A DNA stretch of 64,000 nt. Origin: Entonaema liquescens. Taxonomy: Eukaryota; Ascomycota; Sordariomycetes; Xylariales; Xylariaceae. Shown one piece after another: positions 44,346 to 55,617 of this stretch. Position 1 is the stretch's first letter. Each line of letters opens with the position of its first letter. A program made the position numbers and the translations under genes. The notes beneath the pieces were generated by a model. The model was given only the letters and a program-made list of their open reading frames with translations, ran no database searches and was not told where the DNA came from. The stretch covers positions 620,001 to 684,000 of the forward strand of contig CADCSX010000008.1 of NCBI GenBank assembly GCA_902805475.1, in the 5' to 3' direction.

Positions 44346-46339
44346 TCAGCGTACATGCGAGAAAGACATACGTACCTAGCGAGTGAGTATATTAACCTTG
44401 AAATATGATTTCGATATATGGATAGGCGGGCAGATATGTTGGGCTCTTCATAGCATAGGAGGAAAGATGGATGGGGTTTAGGCGCGGTACAAAACTTAGT
44501 ATCTGTATCTAGTAACAGCAGATGGATGGTTACGCCTCTAGTATAAGTACGTCCCTAGGTAGTCGGATAGCGAGTGGATTACGAAAGAATTGTAAAAGTT
44601 AAGGACATAATATCGCTGCTTTCTCGTGGTATTTTGGTTGCCTAGGTACCTAGGTAGGTATCTTACCATAGGAAACAGTTCTAATTCTCCCTAGATATAG
44701 TTAGTGTTAAAGTAGGAATTGACACCCTACCCGCTCCCAAATCAAAAGAAAAACGAGACGATTTGAACGAAAATACCGCGTGGGTTTCACCCATATGTAA
44801 CAACATTGGGCTATCTTGGATTTATGGAGGCATATAGCTTTCTTTCGAGTTACTTACACCATCCTCTTTCACTCTTCCGGTATAAGAACGCTTTAGGTAT
44901 CTCACCTACAATTGCGGATTTACTCGCCGGGAATCCTGGGCCCAACATGATTCTTGCACATACCCTGGATCCAGGATTCTCCGAGAAGTATGTATGCCCA
45001 GTAAGCAGCGCGTACATCCCATCCATCCACCCATCCACCCATTCCTCAGCCTCGTCCGTTACACTCGGTCCGAAAATCACGATGCCAAAATAGGTACTTA
45101 ACTACTACAGTCCATATATATATATAATATCTACCTAGGTACCTATAGTTCCTAAAAGCAAGAGTGTGATATCTCGTGGGGAAGACGGGGAGAGCGACTG
45201 AAAATACAATCGCGCAATATGGCCCAAAAAGAAGAATCAAAACGAGGTCACGATGAACGGATGTCAATTCATAAATATATTCCCCCATCCCCAGTCCTGA
45301 TGTCCGTAGAATCCTTCTCGGCGAGTTAGTCGGTGGCGAGTACGTAGTCTTTTCCATCGAAACAATTCACGCAAAGTAATTTGCTCTTCGAGTACTTCTC
45401 TCCCGGATGAGACTTTTACTGCCGGCCATCCCGGAACAATCGCGATTTCCCTACCTGCGGTTTGAGCACGTCGTCATGTTGAGGGTTAGGAGGTGGAGAA
45501 AAAGGAGGCTGATAGTAGAATGCATAATTTGAGTATTATAACACCAATGATGTAAGTCATATAATCTCACTCGCACACCCTCAATAAGAACCCACAAATC
45601 ACGGGGCGTTTCTTTTATCCCAAAGCTTTTCAAACCAAACAATATCTGTATACAAAAAAGCCAGATTTTCAGACATTGAGCCCAACCAGAGGTATCTTTC
45701 CGCAGTAACGACGCACAGCCAACAACGTAGTAATATAACAAAAGATACATGAATAAATAAATAAATAAAATATATAAGCAGGTCTTGCTCGCTCGTTCGC
45801 AGGGATATCCAATCTCGTGACGAGGGGGGGTATTGTTGTGAAATTAAAAAAAAAAAAAAAAGATAATGGTTAAGAAAACACCAACGCCGTAGAGATTCCC
45901 AAAAAGTAAGCCGTGAGGCTGTCCCCTTCTTGTCTAGCCGCGAGGCTCCGTTCATCTTCGATAAATATGGTATAAGAAAGCGGTGACTAGATTTTGTTTC
46001 CTCAAGATGGCATCTCGTAAGCCGTAGACAAGTATGCTCCATTCCAAACTTCGACAATACCTCCCTGAAGGCAGTGCTATGGTTACCTGCTAGTATGCCT
46101 AAGGTAGCAATCGACTTGATACCGCCGGTCGTCTTCCCGTAGTCGTGTGACCTTGTGCTTCTATCCACCCGTGCCATAGCTATTTTTGATACCCCTTTCT
46201 CTGCATCCAGCAGCAATTTTCCATTAAAGATTGTAATCAAACAGGCATTGATGCCCTTTTCCTCTCCGAAGCGGAAACTGCGTTCTAATACCCCGGTCTA
46301 CGGGATAGCAGCTAGCTCTTTTCCATTTTATACCCATTT
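44346..46339. other. Gene-free spacer
   Basis: It contains TACCTAGGTA-like palindromic words (44641-44660, 45131-45148), an AATA microsatellite (about 45750-45770) and an A-run (45846-45861). A 213-codon minus-strand frame (45599-46240) has a Phe run coded by that homopolymer and no domain; I do not call it. Confidence 0.45.
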
Positions 46340-46876
46340 TTAGTGTCTGTGTCGGCGGCCGGAAGTGGCACCTTCTTGTCGATGGGAATGGCCGTGGCCA
46401 TGGCTGTGGCGGTGAGAGTGATGATGCTCTCGGCGCGATGCGTTGTCGAATTCACGTTCGAGGCTCTCGACTCGTTGGCGATAATCCCTTACGATGTCTC
46501 TAATGTGAGCGATGCGATCAAAGTCGAGCTCAAGCTCGTCGATCTGAGCCATGATAGCCTGAAAGCGCGCAATTTCAGCATCGGCATTGTCCACCAGGTT
46601 GCCTGCGTGGTCATACTGCTGCATAGTCACGACGGAGCTCTGTTCGCTGAGATATTCAATGCGCTGCTGGATTTGCTGCATTAAGCGGTCAAGGTGTCGT
46701 GCTAACGCAGCCAGACTAGAACTATCGAGAAGGAGGCGACCCTGGGAAGAGGCCCGGCTGGCGGCGCGCGAGGAAGAAGAACCGGCCTGAGCCTGGTGGT
46801 AACGAAGGAGATTTATTTCCTCATCGGTCAGGCCCAATTGCGTATCCTCGACGGTATTGGCTTCTGTGGACGGCAT
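46340..46876 (-). CDS. CNL1: Probable BLOC-1 complex subunit CNL1
   Basis: This is a single exon of 178 residues with ATG at 46876-46874. The start region (LGLTDEEINLLRYHQ), a Ser/Arg-rich stretch ending SSQGRLLLDSSSLAALARHL, and two heptad-rich helices (DRLMQQIQQRIEYLSEQSS and AEIARFQAIMAQIDELELDF through HIRDIVRDYRQRVESLE) match what I remember of fungal CNL1 proteins. CNL1 is a small coiled-coil subunit of the BLOC-1 complex acting in endosome maturation. The C-terminus is a His-rich tail (HHHSHRHSHGHGHSHRQ), which is unusual and could bind metal. The family call rests on memory of the pattern, so moderate confidence. Confidence 0.7.
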   Translation of the reverse strand: MPSTEANTVEDTQLGLTDEEINLLRYHQAQAGSSSSRAASRASSQGRLLLDSSSLAALARHLDRLMQQIQQRIEYLSEQSSVVTMQQYDHAGNLVDNADAEIARFQAIMAQIDELELDFDRIAHIRDIVRDYRQRVESLEREFDNASRREHHHSHRHSHGHGHSHRQEGATSGRRHRH

Positions 46877-48441
46877 GGCTCTGCCGTATGAGGCGGCGTG
46901 TTTATTCGTGCGTCTCCTCGTGCGTCTGCGTCTGCAAACTCGCTAAGAATCGAGCGTTGTGTAGCGTCGGTAGGGCAGGGGGTAAGAGCACGGCGGTGGT
47001 AAGCGGGGAGGATTCGGATGCAACGTCGTGTACTGCTGGTACGGAAGAGGTTGCGACACCCTTTGGTCAAGCGTCGTGTCGGCCGCGACTCGCGGCTTCA
47101 TTGTCTCGAGATGGCGAAAGGACAGTGTCGCGGTTTAGTGCGATGGCAGCATAGCAAGATTGTGAGGGGAAGTCTGGAGTAAGTCTAGGAGAAACTCGGC
47201 TGGATGGGGGACTCGAAGAGGAAACTCTCAAAGAATCTCGAAGCTGGATAAGGGTTGGCAGGGTTTGTAGAAGATGGAGGAGATGGACGGCTGAATTTGG
47301 GACGGACACCCTGTATCCAGGTTCTTTTTGAAATTTGGTGATACAACCGGCAAACGACCTACTCCCTCTTCGTCATACTATCTACTACCAAATCTACCAC
47401 ACCCATACAAGGAGACCTTGTTGCTTTTCCTCGGCGCAATATGAATCCTTCGTGGGATAAGACAAGGAATGTTAGACGGACAAGACGGACAAGACGGACA
47501 AGCCGCGTTTTGGCGGTCAGCTGCAGTAAGTTTTTGTCTCTTCGTTTCCCCGCAAAAGAAAAAAAAAAGGGTAGTTATGGGTATGTTTAGTTGTTTATGG
47601 AGCGATGGTCATAATATTTCTTGGGTACGTTTGTGTTACCCTAAGATGAAAGCCGGAAGAGTTGGTGAGGTAATTAAGAGAAGAAGCTTATGAACCGAGG
47701 AGGTCTTCAATACTGAGAAACTACGTAAATGTAGACAAAAGCTAGGGCTGTCGTAAGTTGGTTCGATGTTTTCAAAAAAATTAACCCTTGTGAACTGGCG
47801 GGGCCAATTGCAACCAGGGCGTCGGGGCATTTGGAGAAGATCATAGGTCCAATGGTCCAACAAATATCGACCTTTTTCAGATTAGCATCTCTACCATATT
47901 TAGCAAGTATTGAATATTGAATATTTCAGGACTCATGTCCCACAAGAGCCGAGTTGCTGGTTTCCTTATCGTTACAACGCGCCAAATGATACAAATGGCA
48001 CGTTCCCCTGTGTTGAAGGATATGTACGGGCATGGATCTCGCGGCGATCAAAGGTTGAGTTAGCGCTTATAAGCACCCATGGACATAGGAAAGAAGATGG
48101 GATAGTGTAATAAAATTCCATCTCCGAGCTTCCAATAGCTCGGCAAGAGATTTCAATTGTTCCCCTGTGGAATTGGCACTTTTATCATGGTAGAAGACTA
48201 ATTAGAAGTTTTCCAAGCGAGATGTAAAGTGTAAAAATGTAATGTAAGTTGTAGAATTGGAGTAGACAAGTTCTTATTAATTCCTGTAGGGCTAAAACTC
48301 CGGCTGAAGTAACGGTATAAACATACCTAAGGTAGTCGCAAGCGCGTATCGTAAGATAATTGTAGGTACCTCTTACCTATCAGTGAAATAACCGACGTCA
48401 TAATTGTCATCTTTCTCATTTTACATGTACCTAGGTAGGTA
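46877..48441. other. Gene-free spacer
   Basis: The part next to 46876 is the CNL1 promoter. A 9-bp tandem repeat lies at 47475-47501. No other gene is seen. Confidence 0.45.
47475..47501. repeat. Three copies of GACGGACAA
   Basis: Exact 9-bp tandem repeat in a spacer. Confidence 0.85.
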
Positions 48442-48708
48442 CGAAGGTCCGGGCCAAAAGTTTCGCACATGTCTAAATTCTTGGCACCCCATTCCAACGT
48501 CTGCCGGTATCTCTAGCACTGTATTGACTCTGTACTAAATAAGGAGTCGATAGTGGCCCGGACACTAAAATTAGGTGGCTCATCACTATATTTTCAGGGA
48601 GGTCATCCACTATAGATTAGGCAATACCGTGCGACCCTTTTTAATTCATACGTAGCTTACCTAAGCTCAAAAAGCTCAGATGTGCGAAACTTTTGGCCCG
48701 GACCTTCG
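48442..48708. mobile_element. MITE (non-autonomous Tc1/mariner-type element), 267 bp
   Basis: The ends are perfect inverted repeats of 29 bp starting CGAAGGTCCGGGCCAAAAGT and reading inward, with the mirror copy ending at 48708. Both ends are flanked by TA (48440-48441 and 48709-48710), the target duplication of the Tc1/mariner superfamily (in fungi often Fot1/pogo-like). The interior of about 210 bp has no open frame, so a transposase must come from elsewhere. The perfect ends indicate a recent insertion or conserved ends. Confidence 0.75.
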
Positions 48709-48800
48709 TACGTCAATGTATTGGAACTTCCATTTCCATCTAATTTACATCAAAGTACCCGCGTACCACAGAAACACATCTTAACATCTTAATATCTTAA

Positions 48801-48836
48801 CATACATAACATACATAACATACATAACATACATAA
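48801..48836. repeat. Four copies of CATACATAA
   Basis: Exact 9-bp tandem repeat between the MITE and the esterase gene. Confidence 0.85.
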
Positions 48837-49414
48837 CATGAACAAGGTCCAACTTGAGCCGCATTAACATATCGACATATCGACATAATACATAAAAATA
48901 ACTTCATCTTCATCCTACGACGCATAGGGCTTAGACCGACTCGGCTTCTTATATCTACCTCTTAGGGTCTGCATCGTGTCTGCATACACTAGGCCGTGAT
49001 CTACAATGCATTGCAGAAATTCCGTCCGGCATGTCTCGATCTAGAAACGGACGTTGAGCCTCCGCCATATTCATACCAACTACCCTACAAACCTACACAG
49101 ATTCAGATCCAGATCGCATCGTGCCGTAGCAATGAAGATTTAAGTTACTGGTTTATACCACTAGCGGGGAAGACGATTCGTTCTTAAGCTACATCGCCCG
49201 GAATCAAGGGCCTAAAAGTGATTTGGAGAAATATCAGACCCCTGAGCTCGTAAGTCCTCATCGCGATATTGTAGGTAGGCCACATTTATATATATATATA
49301 ACTATGGTATCCCATCGCGTCCACGCGCCCTGATCATAGGTGAAAGAGGACAGACGCTTTGGCCGTAAGACTCAGACAGTACTTCCCGATAGTGAGGTTT
49401 GCTCCGCCGGCAAG
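48837..49414. other. Promoter region of the SGNH esterase
   Basis: No gene is seen. An alternating TATATA run at about 49287-49302 lies 115 bp before the ATG and could be the TATA element. Confidence 0.4.
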
Positions 49415-51476
49415 ATGCTCGAGAAGCTTTTATACCTCTTAGGCCTCTGCTCTTTAGCCACAGGGACCATTCTCCAGAATGGCCAAGTGAGGATCACAGA
49501 TTATCCTGATACTAGAGTAGACGCCTCCTCGTACGACTTCCAGACATATGATGCAAACGCTACCGAGTTGTCTTATAAGGGAAGATGGGACTCTAACAAG
49601 GTTTCCTGGTGGTCGTAAGTTGTTTCGATCTATAATAAAGGGGAGATGATACAAGGAATTCTAATAGAGGAACACTTTAACTAGAGCTCCCGGGCTTGTC
49701 TTCGGCTTTACAGGAGACACAGTTGCCATCACATTTGGAGAGCTAACAACGAGCACCACACTTATCGGATACCGAATAGGGGGCATGGATTGGACTTTCG
49801 GTACGTTCAAGACTATCACATTATTACCCTAAGTCTTTACTTATATTCCCTGTTTGCATGTCATTAAAATCCTCAGTCTATAATAGCTAACACCGTAATA
49901 GTAAGTAGAATGATATCAGATCCCAATCCTTCTTCCATGCTATCACCCAGCTCTCATATCGGGAAGTAAATTAGATTCGCTACGAATACAGGACAGGAAC
50001 TAAGACAGCATACCATAAATACTAGACCAACGTGACAGCAGGCGCCACGCACCTCCTAGTCACCCCCTCAACCCCCGGTGTTAACGAGTCCTTCCCCATC
50101 AACCCACTAGCATTCGAGCTCCGCGTGACGAACTGGGCCTACGGCGTGCAAGTCGACAAAGTGCACGTGGCAGCGGGGGAATCGCTGATCAAGATCCCGC
50201 CGTACAAGCGCACGATCGAGTTCATCGGCGACAGCCTCTCGGCCGGCATGTACACGAGCTTCGAGGGCCTGTCTAGCTTCGCGTACGGCGTCGGCGCTGG
50301 TCTCGGCGATACCGAGTACCATGTCACCGCGTACCCGGGTATCTGCGTCTCGGATCAGGAGTGCTGGGGTAATCCGCGCGGGCAGGTCCATCAGTGGTTT
50401 TACACGTCGGATACGAGCGGCCGAGCGGCGGGGATATGGGGAGGTAAGCTGTGTTGTTCTAATCCTCTCTTTCCGGCTACCTGCCAGCCTTGCTTCAAAC
50501 AGTGACACAGATGGCTACTTGGCTAAACTAGAGTGCGTTCTAATCTTGGATTTGTATGACAGATGAACCGGAACCATGGGCTTTCGAGAAACAGGAGACG
50601 ACTCCGGACATCGTGGTCATCAACCTCGGCACCAACGACAACAACGTCGCGAACAACGTCAGCACAGAGACGTATGTTGACGCCTACACGAAGTTGATAC
50701 AGGGTGTTCACGGGAAGTACCCCAAAGCGCAAGTCATCGTGATGGTGCCACCTCCCTTTCCTCTTCCCCCTTATCCCCTCCTACCTACCACCATGCTCGA
50801 AATACTAACTCCCCCTTCCCCGTGCTAGCAACTGTGGATGGGCTTCTACTCCTACGGCAACAGCTACCAGCAGAACCTCGGCTACGAGCAGGAACTCAAG
50901 GACATCGTGTCCTACTTCAACTCCGACGAGTACCTCTCCGCGCCGATGACCTGGGACGGCACGACGAACAAGACGACTGTTCTGGACACGCCTAGCGAGC
51001 CTTTCGTGCATTACTTTAGTACCAAGGGTATAAGTAAGTTTTTTTCTTTTTCCCAATCACGCTTAAACCAACGCTTGGTTCAGATTAAGTACCTGGCCTA
51101 TGTTCTATTCGTGTATATTGACGTACTTGACCCCTCCAGTGCAGCATAACGACATCGGTCCGTTATGGCATCCCACGGACGTCGGTGCGATCAAGGTCGC
51201 TAGCCATCTGACGCAGTTTATCAAGTTGACGTTTGGTTGGGATTTGGTTGCTAGTGGGCCCGAGTGCGTAGTCCCTTTCTCTTGCTATATCCTGGTTGTT
51301 CTTCTGGTGCTCTGGCACTGGCCTGCTTTGTATGGGTTTTCTTATACATGACGATAAACCCCCTTCCTTTTACTCCAAGGGGAACCTTTGAACTTGGGAG
51401 CAAACTCTAAGACTAACTTGGTACGTGTAGGATATTCCATGAGACGTTGTACTGGAACGACGAGCAGAATTACTGA
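49415..51476 (+). CDS. Secreted SGNH/GDSL-type esterase (carbohydrate esterase 2-like), seven exons
   Basis: Exons are 49415-49614, 49685-49800, 50039-50443, 50563-50744, 50829-51033, 51140-51263 and 51431-51476. Phases agree and the product is 425 residues. I chose ATG 49415 over an upstream in-frame ATG because it opens directly with a signal peptide (KLLYLLGLCSLATG). An N-terminal beta-rich region (YKGRWDSNKVSWWS, GFTGDTVAITF) is followed by the SGNH hydrolase domain: FIGDSLSAG with the catalytic Ser, INLGTNDNN with the oxyanion Asn, and LWHPTDVGA with the catalytic His. This order resembles CE2 acetyl-xylan esterases, so it probably removes acetyl or acyl groups from plant cell-wall sugars outside the cell. 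The borders of introns 2 (238 nt) and 4 (GTGCCA donor) are the weakest. Confidence 0.87.
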
Positions 51477-54400
51477 ATTTGATATCCGTTGATGGAGTAC
51501 GTATGAATGGCAAGTGGGATGGCTTCTTGGATGGATACTGAAAATATATCAATAATACTTAGTTCTATCTACCTAACTCGATTGTACCTGTTATAGTCTT
51601 TGGGTGGCTTCCAACAGAATAGAGCTTTGGAAAGGATTGAGCCCAGCATCGATGAGCACTCATTGTGCCCCTTTACTATTTTAACTACCAGCCTATTCGC
51701 CTCTTGTGGGAGCCGTTGGGATCTCTGGGATTGTACAATTGTAGTTATCTTGTCCCAATCCTTAAAAGATGCAACACAAGAATACGTAGATGCCAGACAG
51801 ACTACGATTACGCTTAGTTACCTTGGATGAAAACTTGGGTAGATTGCTCTGGTCATACGCGCAACGAGCAATGCATAGTTCCATAATTCGGTAGACATAC
51901 CTCGTACCGACAGATGAGATGCAAGAGACGCCAAGTTCCTCGCATAGGCCGCATCGTTAACCGGCACGCTCACGCACCCGTATCCGCTGGGGAATTTGTT
52001 CATGCGAGGACTTCGAACTTCATTCTCCAGCGGGCGCCTTACCGAGACTGCCGAGACAGCATTAAACCATCACGAAGACCTCCTGCACCCGCAATCTATT
52101 CTGATCGTCGTAGGTATTTTTGGATCGCTTGAACGATACGCGTATGACAAAATCGCAGATCGAGCTCGTGTCGGTTCGGTTCCCCAGCGTCCCTCCCCTG
52201 GGCAAATGTGGGGGAGTTCTCACGAGGCTCTTTCTTCGCCCTTTCGTTGCGTTGCGGGAAACCCCCCCGGCCGCGAAAAACTTTTGACTCTGAACCCAAC
52301 CCATAAAGTCTCCGGACAATATCCAACCCGTGACGTCTGCGACAGCTAGAGTGTGAGCTACCCCTGGGGAGATCGGGGACAGGGTAAATGTATGCTTATC
52401 CCTTTTCACAGCCCAAATTTGTGGTCGACGGGTCCCCCGCGCGCGCATTGACGAACCGGCAAGTTCCTTTTCACCCATCCCTAGCACGCGTCGAACATCA
52501 TCGAAGCCTGAATTCGAGCTATGTATTTTTATTATTCATGCGTCGGGAGGAAAAGAAGGGGTCTGGGGCCAGAACAGGCCATTCGAGCTAAGCGAAGCTT
52601 AACACGGAAGAAAAGGCTGCATTGATCTGAGGCAGGGGAAAGACGTTAGCAGGGCTGAAACCACCGTCGAGAAACAAGGGTCTGTACTCTTTTCTGGGAG
52701 TTGATCATTTATCGTCTACATGATTAGAGCATCAAAGTTGTCCGACGATTAGCGACTGAGATGCGTTGAGATGCATGAATTGAATGTAAAACTGAAGAGT
52801 GAAAACAGAGTCTCGCTACGGCCACACGGGTATAGTGAGCGGGCATAAGAATTTCACCGCCAGGCGCTTGCTTGACTACAAAGATGATAGAAGCCTGGGA
52901 TTCCGGTTCGGAGAGGCTCCCAGGTGCTGGCCTCGCACCAGCCTCCCCAGTTTACGAACTTGAGGGTTTGGTTTGCCAACGCATACCGCCAGACGAACCT
53001 ATTGAGCTTATCTCCTATTGTATTCCCAAAGAGGCAAAATTTTGAAGATAGTTATCTTTTCTTAGAATAGTTACCTTAGTTAGTTATTAAGAAAACTCTC
53101 ACCGTCAGCAGGTATTACTAAAGCGGTGGGAGTTCCCGAGTTATTCGATGCCAGACCGCCTTCTACGTGAAAATGACCAGGATCCAGATAACCCTGGCAC
53201 GGGTAGATCTCGAGCCGTGGATGACGAAACGCTCGGCCACGATACCCCCTTGTCCTCCCTTTCCCATCCTGCTCACTGGGAAAGAGGCGGTTTTGGCATC
53301 GTTGTAGTCATCATCGCCGACTCAGTAATACGAGTTATCAAATCAAAGTGTTTAGACGATGGAGTCTTGACCCCGAGAAGACACGACCCGACGCGGGGAG
53401 TAGGTCCTATTTGCGCACTCCAGCGGTTCGGGATTTTCCGCGCAGGAGACTCATTACTCTCTTAGGGCCCCTATATCTTCGGACGGGAATAGTTGAGTCG
53501 GTCCTTCTAGAAGCTGGGACGGTTGCAGAACGGAGCAGCATGGACAGGTCTTGTGACCGAAAAGACCACGGGGTATTGTTCACTGCTCCCGCGAGCCACG
53601 TTGGCAGAGTTGCGGACGAAACACAAAACACTCAGTTCCATCAGCTACAACGCTGACTGGATGCGTCGTCGGAACCTGGCCAACCGAACCGTGGGGGAAC
53701 GGGAAATGCCCCCTTGCCCCTGTGAGATACCAAGACTTTGAAACCAAGATAGTTGCAGATCTCGAGGATTAAGTGACCGCTTTTTTTTTTTTTTTTTCTT
53801 CTATTGTCCTTTAGGTGCTCTACCTAAGTATGATACGTAGGTACTTACCTATGTAAAACCATGTTAAAGTAGGCATATAACGTAGTTAGACTAAGTGAGA
53901 TTCGTATCTTCGCCCATCGTCAGCGTTCATGCCGCCTTTTTGGCTGACGGCGGTATCGACGGCTCAAGGCTAGCCCTGCAGAAAACGTACGATTTTCACA
54001 GATTAGATCGAGGCTACCCAAATAAGGGTTTGCCGGCCGATATGATGTGTTATGTCGCAGCGTGCGCTAATGTAGTAGACGGCTGTCCCGGATATCCGCA
54101 GGGTGCGGCCGCGTCTAGCGGTGGAGCTCTAGCCGACGCAACGGCGCTGCTGCTACAAGATTAGATGCTGTGCCGAAGCTGCGGTAAACCCACCGATCTA
54201 TGCATTAGTACCGGTGGGCTGCCCCAGTCCACGGACATTACTCCTAAACTTGGTGAAGAAGGGCTGGTGACAGGTATTCGCGAGTCAGTTTATGGCATGT
54301 CAGTCGACTTTTCCACTTCTACTTAATAAGTCTGTCTCACTTTATTGAACAAGGTTAAAAAGAAAAATACATAGGTAGGAAAATAAGCGATCTCGAAGGA

Positions 54401-55472
54401 GTCGGCCGAGGATAGCGTCTTTCGCGCCGAGAAACGCCAGCGTGTCTCTTGTTGGTGACGTGTGACGCGAAGCTGGAAAGGTGCATGATCTCGCAGAATG
54501 AGGAGCGAATCATTTTCGAATCAATAGAAGGAGAAAAACTAAGAAAACAATTTGAAGACCGCTAAGACCGCTGTAAGTCCCAAGCGCCTGTATCGGGGAT
54601 ATGGGGCTTTTTTTTTAATGCATGCGATCCGCGCTGCTGCGTTTGGGGGATGTGTTGCAGGGATTTGATTGGAAACTTTGAATCTGCATTTGCATGTACT
54701 TCGTACACATGTATAGTACGGAGTACTTGACTACATCTCGAAGGTATCTCGAAGGTACATGCCTCTCTTATCGTAAAGAGATTCATTCATATCATTCATG
54801 AGTTAAAGGTGTTGTTATCATATATCTGAGACCTGAATTTTGAAATAACCTTAATATGGACTTAATATATAGAGGCTCATCGCCAAATTGCAAGACTGTT
54901 TCTTGCGTACCTGATACTAGTACCTAATACATACCTACCTAGGTGTACTACGTTAATTAGAGTAGGAGACCATTAAGATTGTGGTTGCTTATATAATCTA
55001 AACGCCGACGGGAAATAACCTACATTTAAGTCGACATATCGCTAATCAACTTTATTGGATTTGTGCCTCTTACATCATCCTCATGCCTGTACCTTGTTTA
55101 CAGCTGATGATGAAAAATATATATATATATAATAATAATCGTTAGTGTTAACTGAGGCTTAAGAGTCGCATCGGATGTGGTGCAAGACGAGTTAGTTTTA
55201 TGTACATAGTAAATGCGATACTGCCGTTGTACCGCTGTTTCTTCAATAATTTCACCAATCTCAGCAGTCGAGGTCTAGATCACATTAGCGCAAACAGAGA
55301 AAACAACTCCTGGTTTCGTCCGATCTTCAAGTGACGTAGGCTATGGCCCAGGGTATAGAGGTTTCAGGAAAATATATTATTTTTAATTTTAGTCATAATA
55401 TAATTTAATATTACTTTAAAAATCATAATAAATTTAATTAAAAATAATAAATTTTTAATTATTAAAACCTTT
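51477..55472. other. Four-kilobase region without recognisable genes, flanking the retrotransposon
   Basis: Base composition is normal up to about 55.37 kb. Several open frames of 60-140 codons overlap in different frames (52.0-52.5, 53.15-53.75 and 53.9-54.16 kb) but none has a motif or signal peptide I recognise. They may be decayed gene remnants. The last 100 bp (55.37-55.47 kb) are almost pure A+T, so decay has spread out of the retroelement. A T-run lies at 53780-53797. Confidence 0.4.
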
Positions 55473-55617
55473 TATTACAATATAATATAAATATAAATTA
55501 AATTATATTATTATATTAATTAAATTTTATAAAAAATTTTTTAAAATAATAAACGTAAAAATATATTTAAAATATATAAATTTTTATATAAATTTTATAA
55601 ATTTATATTATATAATA
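55473..55617. repeat. Left LTR of the decayed retrotransposon
   Basis: 145 bp, nearly all A+T. It aligns base for base with 62587-62731; at the inner end, G and C of the right copy are replaced by A and T here. One C (55478) is kept where the right copy has T, and one CpG is retained. Confidence 0.82.

Noticed and set aside
45599..46240. 213-codon minus-strand frame
   Set aside because: Contains a Phe run from a homopolymer, has no domain or signal, and its long aromatic tail looks random.
53148..54164. Overlapping frames of 70-105 codons before the retroelement
   Set aside because: No recognisable motif in any frame and no consistent splice model; possibly a decayed gene, but not supportable.
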